A DNA stretch of 6,752 nt from an uncultured Parabacteroides sp. (GTDB taxonomy: Bacteria; Bacteroidota; Bacteroidia; Bacteroidales; Tannerellaceae): assembly GCA_937890135.1 (NCBI GenBank), contig CALBYC010000128.1:1-6752 (forward strand), given 5' to 3'. Below are positions 1 to 6,752 of the stretch, one piece after another. Made by a program: the position numbers and the translations under genes. Within the stretch, counting starts at the first letter, position 1; every line of letters begins with the position of its first letter. The notes beneath the pieces were generated by a model. That model had not been told where the DNA came from. It searched no databases and saw nothing but the letters and a program-made list of their open reading frames with translations.

Positions 1-132
1 ATGCTCTGCCAGTATAAACTTGGCTCATTTGGAATTGCGGGCATTCATTTTTTCTTAATATGACTATTATGGGATTTTAATGCTTGTTTTATCTACACTT
101 AACAAGCTCTCTCTTTCTTTGCACTTAAAAGA

Positions 133-172
133 GAATAAAGACGCTTAGTCAGGCCTGAAAGCTTTTTTATTC
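133..172 (+). terminator. Long imperfect hairpin with T-run upstream of susC; intrinsic terminator or leader attenuator
   Basis: The left arm (133-151) and right arm (156-172) can fold as follows. GAATAAAGA at 133-141 pairs with TTTTTATTC at 164-172, with one G-T pair. After a C/T mismatch, GCTT at 143-146 pairs with AAGC at 159-162. After a two-base bulge (147-148), TCA pairs with TGA around a GGCC loop at 152-155. Six T residues (163-168) follow the GC part of the stem, and the left arm is A-rich, so the element could also work as a terminator on the minus strand. It ends 31 bases before the susC start. It either closes a gene that lies left of the window or sits in the susC leader as an attenuator. 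The rest of 1-203 shows no convincing gene and no good match to the Bacteroides -33/-7 promoter (TTTG, TAnnTTTG). The pairing was read by eye and no folding energy was calculated. Confidence 0.55.
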
Positions 173-203
173 AAATGCACAAAGTTTAACATAAAAACAA
201 ATT

Positions 204-3200
204 ATGAAGAAAAATTATCTGCAAATAGTCCAATGGATGTGTGCGGTGTCTTGCATGTGCAGCCTTGCAACACCAATTAGGGCTATTCCCCTAAATGCCG
301 AATCGATAGAAAAGACAACGCTTGACCATCAGAAGAAGAATATATCGGGACGCATAATTGATAAAAACGGGAATCCGTTAATAGGAGTAGCAGTTGTTCA
401 GAAAGGCACGAATAATGGAACAGTAACTGATACAGATGGCAAATATAAGTTGACTTTAGTAGGCAATGACCAGAATGATGTCGTATTTTCTTATATCGGT
501 TACCGCACGATAGAAATACAGGCTTCACAGGTATCAGCTGAACTTGTCATGGAAGAAGATGCCATTGCGGTAGATGAATTAGTGGTTGTGGGCTATGCCG
601 TGCAGAGAAAGAAAGATTTGACAGGAGCTACTTCTTCCTTGAAAGCGAGCGAAACCAAAATCCCGGTAATTACGAGTTTGGATCAAATGATGCAAGGAAA
701 CTTAAGCGGAGTAAACATCACGAATGCTTCGGGCATGCCCGGCGGCGCAGTACGCGTGAGCGTGCGTGGAGTAGGTTCCATTAACGGATCGAACGAGCCT
801 TTGTATGTCATCGATGGGATTCCAATTTCCAATACCGATAATTCCGGAATCAACAATCGCTTCGGGGGCGGTATACAAAATCCTTTATCAATGCTTAATC
901 CAGGCGATATAGAGTCTATCGATGTATTGAAAGACGCTGCAGCGACAGCCATCTATGGTTCGCGCGCAACTAATGGCGTTGTGATGGTTACTACCAAGCG
1001 AGGTAAGAAGAGTCAACATACGCAGATTAGCGTCAATACTTCTTATGGAATACAATCGTTACCGAAAAAAATAGAAATGTCAGATTCACAACTTTACCTT
1101 GCCGTGCGCAATGAAGCCGTGAACAACTATAATACCCAAAACAACTTGCAACCCGGGGACAATCTATATAAAAGTCCCGAGGTAGATCCTCGCCCAGGAC
1201 AGCCTGACGTAGATTGGATTGACTTGATCACGCATGGACAAGCAGCAGTGCAGAATTATGAAGTTTCGGCATCAGGGGGCAGTGAGAAAACGCGCTTTTT
1301 CTCTTCTGCAGGATATTTTGACCAGCAAGGCATTATTCTCACGAACCGTTTTCGACGCATTTCATTGCGCACGAACGTCGACCATGAGATTTCTCGTTAT
1401 TTTCAGGCGGGAACTTCTGTCTCGCTGAGCAAGACCATAAATAACAGAGTACCCAATGACAATGTAGGAAACGGCATTTTCACTCGTTCCATAGAGCAAC
1501 GCCCTTTCGACGTGCCTTTTAAAGAGGATGGCAGCTATATGATTGGCGGCGTTGATATACCTCGACATAACGGCGTGCAAGTATTAAATGAAGAAAAATC
1601 CCGTAATGAATGGTATCGTGTGTTGGCCAATGCCTACCTTAGTATAAAGCCAATAGAAGGATTGGAATATAAATTGAGCTTGAGTGGAGATGTTCGTTAT
1701 TCCAACGATTATCTTAAACTGACTAAAAAACATCCGTACGGCAGTCCCAAAGGCGAGATAACGGATTTCCGCTCATTGAGCCAAAACTACTTGTTCGACA
1801 ATACACTGACATATACAAAGTCTGTTAGGGATTTTAATTTTACAGCATTGGGGGGTTATTCTATGCAAGAGCAAAGCATAAATTCTTCTTCCATCGTAGG
1901 TAAGGATTTCCCATCTCCAGCTTTTGATTATGTTAATGCAGCAGGCTATATCAAGAGTGCTGCTACCACAGGCAGTTCCAATAGACTTATATCTACCTTC
2001 TTCCGCCTGAATATGGGTTATGCCGATCGTTATTTGCTCACTCTTTCTATCCGTGCAGACGGTTCGTCAAAATTTGCATCGGGCAATAAGTGGGGTACTT
2101 TTCCTTCGGCTTCTGCGGCATGGCGTGCCAGCAGCGAAGCTTTCTATCCTGAAAATGCTTGGATTTCCGATTTAAAATTGCGTGCCAGCTGGGGAATGAC
2201 TGGAAATCAAGAAGGAATAGGTGATTATGATTCTAGGTCGTTAGCCTCAGGTGGTCAGAACTATAATGGCATGGATGGCATAGCTGTCACTACTCTTGCC
2301 AATGCGGAATTGAAATGGGAGAAATCCGACCAGACTAATATAGGTGTGGATCTTTCTATTCTGAAAGGGAAGATAACGGCAAGCGCAGATTTCTTTATCA
2401 AGAACACTAATGATTTGCTGTATGACCGTCCTTTGCATGCCACTACTGGCTTTACGTCAATTACTCAGAACATAGGTAGTATGCGTAACACCGGGTTTGA
2501 GTTCACACTGGCGAGCCATAATCTTACTCGAACAGACTTCACATGGGATACGCAATTCAACATATCGACAGTGAAAAACGAACTGACTTCGTTGATAGAC
2601 GAAAGGCCAATCCCCGTAGGAAAACATGTGTTGCAGGTTGGAAAAGCAATCGGTTCTTTCTACATGTATCAGATGGAAGGCATTTATCAGAAGGATATCG
2701 AAGTGCCACAAGCCTTATATCAGAAAGGGGTAAGAGCTGGCGACATCCGTTATACGGATGTAAATGGGGATGGCAATCTCTCGCCGGAGGATAAGGTCGT
2801 TGTAGGCAAGCCATTGCCTGACTTTTATGGAGGATTGACCAATCGCTTCACATTCTATAACTTTGATCTTACGATATTCAACACCTTCTCGGTTGGTAAT
2901 GACGTGTATTCATCGGGCATGAGCGGCATTGATGCTGTGGGACATTATAATTATGGCATCCGTAAGGAAGTGGCGCAACATCGTTGGCAGGGCGAAGGCA
3001 CAAGCAGTTCTGTACCTCGTGCGATGATAAGCACTCATAACACTCAGGTCTCTACCTACCTGTTGCATGATGGCTCTTACTTTAAATTCAAAGATGTAAC
3101 TTTAGGCTACACCTTTCCAGCTATGTTGACACAGAAATGGGGCATCAGCAACTTGCGTCTCTACGCTTCCGCACAAAATCTGTGGACGATAAGTTCTTAT

Positions 3201-3317
3201 CCCGGTTATGATCCGGAAGTGAGTTATTCAGTCAATGATTCTAAAACTATGGGAGAAGATGCCATGACAGTCCCCCAATTAAGAACATTCGTTTTCGGCC
3301 TAAATATAAACTTCTAA
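204..3317 (+). CDS. SusC/RagA-family TonB-linked outer-membrane transporter
   Basis: This is an outer-membrane beta-barrel that imports glycans or other large nutrients, powered by TonB and capped by its SusD partner. The 1037 residues are a normal length for the family. Residues 1-27 form a signal peptide with probable cleavage after Ile-Arg-Ala27. Residues 47-117 are a carboxypeptidase-regulatory-like beta-sandwich (ISGRIIDKNGNPLIGVAV, then GTVTDTDGKYKL). DELVVVGY at 124-131 is the usual SusC element at the start of the plug. The plug (about 131-270) holds VRGVGSINGSNEPLYVIDG and the family signature SIDVLKDAAATAIYGSRA near 238-255. The barrel fills the rest and ends in Phe (FGLNINF). Residues 852-863 form a calcium-loop-like stretch (DVNGDGNLSPED) common in SusC proteins. 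There is no N-terminal STN domain, so this transporter probably does not signal directly to an ECF anti-sigma factor. The start is chosen because it gives a complete signal peptide; the upstream bases are A-rich with no Shine-Dalgarno. The transported substrate cannot be read from the sequence. Confidence 0.97.
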   Translation: MKKNYLQIVQWMCAVSCMCSLATPIRAIPLNAESIEKTTLDHQKKNISGRIIDKNGNPLIGVAVVQKGTNNGTVTDTDGKYKLTLVGNDQNDVVFSYIGYRTIEIQASQVSAELVMEEDAIAVDELVVVGYAVQRKKDLTGATSSLKASETKIPVITSLDQMMQGNLSGVNITNASGMPGGAVRVSVRGVGSINGSNEPLYVIDGIPISNTDNSGINNRFGGGIQNPLSMLNPGDIESIDVLKDAAATAIYGSRATNGVVMVTTKRGKKSQHTQISVNTSYGIQSLPKKIEMSDSQLYLAVRNEAVNNYNTQNNLQPGDNLYKSPEVDPRPGQPDVDWIDLITHGQAAVQNYEVSASGGSEKTRFFSSAGYFDQQGIILTNRFRRISLRTNVDHEISRYFQAGTSVSLSKTINNRVPNDNVGNGIFTRSIEQRPFDVPFKEDGSYMIGGVDIPRHNGVQVLNEEKSRNEWYRVLANAYLSIKPIEGLEYKLSLSGDVRYSNDYLKLTKKHPYGSPKGEITDFRSLSQNYLFDNTLTYTKSVRDFNFTALGGYSMQEQSINSSSIVGKDFPSPAFDYVNAAGYIKSAATTGSSNRLISTFFRLNMGYADRYLLTLSIRADGSSKFASGNKWGTFPSASAAWRASSEAFYPENAWISDLKLRASWGMTGNQEGIGDYDSRSLASGGQNYNGMDGIAVTTLANAELKWEKSDQTNIGVDLSILKGKITASADFFIKNTNDLLYDRPLHATTGFTSITQNIGSMRNTGFEFTLASHNLTRTDFTWDTQFNISTVKNELTSLIDERPIPVGKHVLQVGKAIGSFYMYQMEGIYQKDIEVPQALYQKGVRAGDIRYTDVNGDGNLSPEDKVVVGKPLPDFYGGLTNRFTFYNFDLTIFNTFSVGNDVYSSGMSGIDAVGHYNYGIRKEVAQHRWQGEGTSSSVPRAMISTHNTQVSTYLLHDGSYFKFKDVTLGYTFPAMLTQKWGISNLRLYASAQNLWTISSYPGYDPEVSYSVNDSKTMGEDAMTVPQLRTFVFGLNINF

Positions 3318-3357
3318 TGTAACTTTTTCAATCATCATAAAAACAGATAAAGATAAT

Positions 3358-4656
3358 ATGAAACAGAAAATATATCACCTATTGGCCATTTCCAGCCTTT
3401 CATTCACGGTCGCTTCTTGTTCGTGGCTTGATTTGGAACCGGGTACGGCAATTTCTCCTGATGTCTTAGGGCAACAAGAAGTAGAACAATTGCTTACAGG
3501 CACTTATCGCTCGTTACAGAATAATCCCGGACGTGATACTTGGGTGCTTTTTGACATGCGAGGTGAAAATTTGATAAACACCTATTTAAGCGGATCCAAT
3601 GATTTTGTGAATAATGATATTCCTTCCAGTAATAGTACTTTGCTGACTATGTGGAAAGGTTATTATAAGGCCATATTCAATGCCAATACGACATTGGCCA
3701 CCCTTTCCACATTGGAAAAGAACGCTGAGAATGGTTATATAGAATCGCAAGCACGTTTTCTGCGCGCTTATGCCTATTATTGTTTGGCTACCAGATGGGA
3801 TGGCGTGCCTATCTTGAAGTCCAACACACAAGAGAAAGTGAAGAGAGACCGCCAGGATGCCGTTTTTAAATTTGTAAATGAAGAATTGGAATACTGCATA
3901 GAAAGTGGATACTTGAAATCATTTGCCGAAACGTCGGATGCCCCTTTCTATGTTTCTTTGGAAGCGGCACAAGCTTTAAAGGCAAGGTTGGCACTCGCAA
4001 TGAACGACAAAGCAGAAGCAACCGCCTTGGCGGAGAAGTTGATACAAAATAGCTCTTTCAGCTTGAGCGACGATTACGACAATATATTTAATTCAACGAA
4101 CAATAGCGAGGTTATATTTAGTTTTCGTAATAGTACCAGTGAAGGTGCTCAAAATCTTTATGCTCTGTTTACTACTTACGATTCTCCCATGAAAGGAAGT
4201 TGGTTTCTCTGTCCTTCTCCCGAATCCGAACAAATGTTTAATGATCCTGCCGATCGTCGTAAAGAAACGTGTATCACCACCTTGCAGAGTACTTCCGGGA
4301 CTTATGTCATCATGAATAAATTTAGAGATTATACGCCGCTTATTGTAAGCCGTATAGCGGAAATGTATCTGATAAGTGCGGAGGCGCAAGGTCTGAAAGG
4401 TTTGGATCGACTGAATGAATTACGCCGACACCGCGGCCTTCCCGACTTACGACCGATTTCAAAAGAAGAATATCAGCGAGCGGTGGCATTGGAAAGGCGC
4501 AAGGAATTGTATTGCGAAGGTTTCTTGTTTTTTGATCTGATACGCACTGGAAAGATTGATGAAGAAGTAGAGTCAATGAAAGGCAAGACGGATTATTATC
4601 TTCCTTTGCCTGAATCCGAGGTGCAATATAACCCTGCCCTGAACGAATATAATTGA
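3358..4656 (+). CDS. SusD/RagB-family surface nutrient-binding lipoprotein
   Basis: This is the substrate-binding lid of the SusC/SusD complex, anchored to the outer membrane by lipid. The signal peptide ends in a lipobox, V18-A19-S20-C21, so Cys21 should be the lipidated residue, followed by the SusD-like start SWLDLEPGTAISPD. Typical SusD helical and TPR elements are visible: ARFLRAYAYYCLATRWDGVP at 132-151, AAQALKARLALAMND at 203-217, RIAEMYLISAEAQ at 332-344, and LERRKELYCEGFLFFDLIR at 378-396. The C-terminal motif YLPLPESEVQYNPALNEY is also standard. At 432 residues it is shorter than most family members (often about 480 to 600), which suggests trimmed loops in the binding region; the N- and C-terminal family landmarks are all present, so it is not a truncated gene. 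It starts 40 bases after susC with no terminator between them, which implies co-transcription. Its ligand is unknown. The downstream phosphodiester enzyme suggests a phosphorylated glycan, but that is inference. Confidence 0.95.
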   Translation: MKQKIYHLLAISSLSFTVASCSWLDLEPGTAISPDVLGQQEVEQLLTGTYRSLQNNPGRDTWVLFDMRGENLINTYLSGSNDFVNNDIPSSNSTLLTMWKGYYKAIFNANTTLATLSTLEKNAENGYIESQARFLRAYAYYCLATRWDGVPILKSNTQEKVKRDRQDAVFKFVNEELEYCIESGYLKSFAETSDAPFYVSLEAAQALKARLALAMNDKAEATALAEKLIQNSSFSLSDDYDNIFNSTNNSEVIFSFRNSTSEGAQNLYALFTTYDSPMKGSWFLCPSPESEQMFNDPADRRKETCITTLQSTSGTYVIMNKFRDYTPLIVSRIAEMYLISAEAQGLKGLDRLNELRRHRGLPDLRPISKEEYQRAVALERRKELYCEGFLFFDLIRTGKIDEEVESMKGKTDYYLPLPESEVQYNPALNEYN

Positions 4657-4679
4657 ATTCATTATTATTATCGAGATAG

Positions 4680-6752
4680 ATGAAGCATATAATTCAAAAA
4701 TACGTAGGAATCTTCTGTTTCCTATATATGGCAGGAATCTTTCTGCCAGCTAAAGCGCAAGAGGTATCGCCGCACATATTCGATCCGCAAACGCCTGTTT
4801 CTTATCCGAAGTTGCCGGGCAATCTTTTAAATGAAAGCAGGACTCCTCTTCGCCTGCCAATCGTGGACGGCTATCAGATATTGAAATGCGATTTTCACAT
4901 GCACACCGTATTTTCCGATGGATCTGTGTGGCCCACAACCCGCGTGGAAGAAGCGTTTAGGGAAGGATTGGATGCTATGGCGATTACTGAGCATTTAGAA
5001 TTTCATCATTTGAATGCTCCCGATGTAAACGCTAAAAATTTAAATAGAGAATATGAAATAGCCCGTGAAACTGCCGACCGTTTAGGTATCTTATTGATTC
5101 CCGGTGCCGAAGTGACGCGCGAAGTTCCGGCAGGACATTTTAATATCCTATTTGTAAAAGATGCCAATCAATTGGAAAGATACATTAACTATAAAAATCG
5201 TTACGACCCTTCCAATTTGGTAGAAACGTTACAGGCGGCTAAAGAACAAGGTGGCTTTATTTTCTGGAATCATCCTTCTTACAAACATCCCCGTAGCGAA
5301 GCCGAATGGTTTGACATACATGAAAAATTATATCGCAAAGGCCTTATTGAAGGTATAGAGGTGGCAAATTCGAATATGTATATCCCTTTGGTACAGCAAT
5401 GGGCAGAAGAAAAAAAACTTACCATGCTTTCTAATAGCGATTACCATCACAGCGTTTCCATGCCCGAAGGCTGCCATAGACCTATGACTTTGGTTTTTGC
5501 TCGGGAGCGCTCGACAGAAGGTATTCGCGAAGCACTCGAAAGCAGACATACCGTGGCTTTTGCCCAAAACTACCTGTATGGTCCCTATGAGCTGACGGAG
5601 CCTTTGTTTCAGGCATCATTGAAGACGCGCGTTTTGCATGTGGATTCCGTGCAGACGGTGGTGGAGATAAACAACATGTCAGGATTAAATTTTGATTTGA
5701 ACTTCCAAGAGAATCGGTTTTATACACCTGCCATACGCAATATTATCCTATTTGGGGGAAAGACAATAGCAGTGACCTTGAGAAATAAACGGAATATCCC
5801 TTCAGCAAGTCCTAAATGTTCACAACGGCAATTTAAGGTAAATGTGGCGAACATCGTGCCGTCGGCTGGGAAAATATTAGAGACTTCGATAGGATTCTCT
5901 TTGCCGGAAATCGAAGATTCATCGGTCAGCGTACTGAAGGACAAACAAGGATGGGACATCGATTCTATTGCTCCGGGCATGATTCATTATCACTATGGAG
6001 GCTGGCATGAACCAATGAAGTCTTTCCAAAACGTGAACGTAATGGAAGTGGATTTGACAGGAAAGGGATATAACGTGAAATTGACTTATGAGGAAAATGC
6101 CGATTCTCTTTCAGCCGTGGCCGAAAGTCATCATGCCGTTGCAGGCATTAACGGTACTTATGAGCCGGATGGATCTTATGTGAAAATTGATGGAAAGTTT
6201 TATGCACGCAATACGCTGAAGAAGGACGATTTGAGATATTGGAAGCATGAGGGGGCTTTCTTTTATGATGAGAAGGAAAAGGCTGCAAAGATATGTTTTG
6301 CTACTGATTCCGTGTTTGAGAGGAGCAGTTTCCCTGATATAATATCCGGGGCACCAATGCTGATAGACAATTATGACCCTGTTGGACTTCGTTTCACGGG
6401 CGATGTTTCCGGTTTATGCCTTGATTCATTGGAATACGAGGATTATCGCAGACATCAGGGAGTACGTCATCCCCGTACAGCGGTCGCTTTAACAAAAGGA
6501 GGCAGTAAGTTATTGCTTATTACCGTGGATGGGCGCAGACCTCAGACGGCTGGAATGTCAGCGCGAGAACTTACGCAATTCTTGATTCGTTATTTTGATT
6601 TGCAGTCGGCATTGAATATTGATGGCGGAGGTTCTACTACCATGTGGGTGAGTAAGCCTGACGGCATTGGAGGCGAAGTCTTGAATTACCCTACCGATAA
6701 CAAAAAATACGACCACTACGGTCAACGACGTGTTTCTTCTTTCTTGCTTATA
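4680..6752 (+). CDS. Secreted PHP phosphoesterase / phosphodiester glycosidase (NAGPA, DUF2233) fusion; 3' end cut by the window
   Basis: The frame is open for 691 codons to the right edge without a stop. Residues 1-26 are a signal peptide (cleavage after AKA26; no lipobox), so the enzyme is probably periplasmic or secreted. The PHP domain (about 65-290) has every expected ligand of a trinuclear metal site: H73 and H75 (DFHMHT), D80, H105 (AITEH), E144 (PGAEVT), H153 (GHFN), H198 (WNHPS), D254 and H256 (NSDYHH). Residues about 300-420 look like an all-beta linker. The phosphodiester glycosidase domain (about 424 to the end) shows AGINGTYE at 488-495, ISGAPMLID at 555-563, RHPRTAVAL at 596-604, VDGRRP at 616-621, GMSARELTQFL at 625-635 and ALNIDGGGSTTMW at 644-656. 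QRRVSSFLLI at 682-691 resembles the family's last strand, so few residues should be missing. In the known family this domain cleaves the sugar-1-phosphate bond, as in the human mannose-6-phosphate uncovering enzyme; PHP enzymes hydrolyse phosphate esters. The gene starts 23 bases after susD, so it is probably in the same operon. An automatic pipeline might label it only from its PHP half. Confidence 0.9.
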   Translation, partial: MKHIIQKYVGIFCFLYMAGIFLPAKAQEVSPHIFDPQTPVSYPKLPGNLLNESRTPLRLPIVDGYQILKCDFHMHTVFSDGSVWPTTRVEEAFREGLDAMAITEHLEFHHLNAPDVNAKNLNREYEIARETADRLGILLIPGAEVTREVPAGHFNILFVKDANQLERYINYKNRYDPSNLVETLQAAKEQGGFIFWNHPSYKHPRSEAEWFDIHEKLYRKGLIEGIEVANSNMYIPLVQQWAEEKKLTMLSNSDYHHSVSMPEGCHRPMTLVFARERSTEGIREALESRHTVAFAQNYLYGPYELTEPLFQASLKTRVLHVDSVQTVVEINNMSGLNFDLNFQENRFYTPAIRNIILFGGKTIAVTLRNKRNIPSASPKCSQRQFKVNVANIVPSAGKILETSIGFSLPEIEDSSVSVLKDKQGWDIDSIAPGMIHYHYGGWHEPMKSFQNVNVMEVDLTGKGYNVKLTYEENADSLSAVAESHHAVAGINGTYEPDGSYVKIDGKFYARNTLKKDDLRYWKHEGAFFYDEKEKAAKICFATDSVFERSSFPDIISGAPMLIDNYDPVGLRFTGDVSGLCLDSLEYEDYRRHQGVRHPRTAVALTKGGSKLLLITVDGRRPQTAGMSARELTQFLIRYFDLQSALNIDGGGSTTMWVSKPDGIGGEVLNYPTDNKKYDHYGQRRVSSFLLI

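Noticed and set aside
2..28. Minus-strand frame from an ATG at 28-26 running off the left edge, which could be the start of a divergent gene.
   Set aside because: Only nine codons are visible, with no recognisable signal or upstream site, so it cannot be supported.
1..63. Short + strand frame starting with ATG at base 1 and ending in TGA at 61-63 (20 codons).
   Set aside because: The first base of the window happens to be an ATG. The frame is too short and hydrophobic to judge, no family is recognisable, and it could be chance or the tail of an upstream gene.
114..121. TTTCTTTG, one mismatch from the Bacteroides -7 element TAnnTTTG.
   Set aside because: The mismatch is at the conserved A and no TTTG lies at the expected -33 distance, so the match is within chance for this T-rich stretch.
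254..260. Cysteines 17 and 19 in the SusC signal peptide as a possible lipobox.
   Set aside because: The residues before Cys17 (Ala-Val-Ser) are a weak match, SusC proteins are integral barrels rather than lipoproteins, and a better signal peptidase I site follows at Ala27.
2757..2792. EF-hand or dockerin-like loop in SusC as a sign of a cellulosome-type domain.
   Set aside because: This single D-x-N-x-D-G loop is a regular part of SusC barrels and there is no second copy as dockerins require.
4654..4661. Palindrome TGAATTCA at the susD stop.
   Set aside because: It is only eight bases, has no loop or T-run, and is not a terminator; read-through into the fusion gene is expected.
283..5980. 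Sixteen open frames of 60 to 98 codons on either strand lying inside or mostly inside the three large genes (for example 683-952 minus, 2557-2814 minus, 5720-5980 minus).
   Set aside because: They overlap genes with strong family motifs, show no recognisable domains of their own, and are expected by chance opposite long coding regions.

Overview
The window reads as a polysaccharide-utilisation-type locus from a member of the Bacteroidota, most like a gut Bacteroidales (Bacteroides, Parabacteroides or Prevotella-like). The evidence is a SusC/SusD pair, AT-rich translation starts without a Shine-Dalgarno sequence, and moderately AT-rich DNA. The species cannot be set from this sequence alone.

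Layout: bases 1-203 are non-coding as far as can be seen. They contain a long imperfect hairpin (133-172) that ends in a T-run and looks like an intrinsic terminator or leader attenuator. Three genes follow on the + strand: a SusC-type TonB-dependent outer-membrane transporter (204-3317), a SusD-type surface lipoprotein (3358-4656), and a large secreted enzyme (4680 to the right edge) that is open for 691 codons with no stop. The gaps are 40 and 23 bases with no terminator in either, so the three are probably one operon. No RNA genes, insertion sequences, CRISPR arrays or long repeats were seen.

The third gene is the notable one. It joins an N-terminal PHP metallo-phosphoesterase domain, which has all nine expected metal ligands, to a C-terminal phosphodiester glycosidase domain of the NAGPA/DUF2233 family. 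A probable beta-sandwich linker lies between them. The NAGPA family removes a sugar from a sugar-1-phosphodiester and leaves a phosphomonoester. PHP enzymes hydrolyse phosphomonoesters or phosphodiesters. One polypeptide may therefore carry out two consecutive steps on a sugar-phosphodiester.

Working model (inference): SusC/SusD capture and import a phosphodiester-containing glycan or glycoconjugate fragment. The fusion enzyme, which has a cleavable signal peptide and no lipobox, then uncaps the sugar and releases phosphate in the periplasm. Candidate substrates are GlcNAc-1-P-Man or Man-1-P-Man glycans, teichoic acids and phosphate-linked capsules. The sequence does not choose among them. 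No ordinary glycoside hydrolase and no regulator lies within the window.
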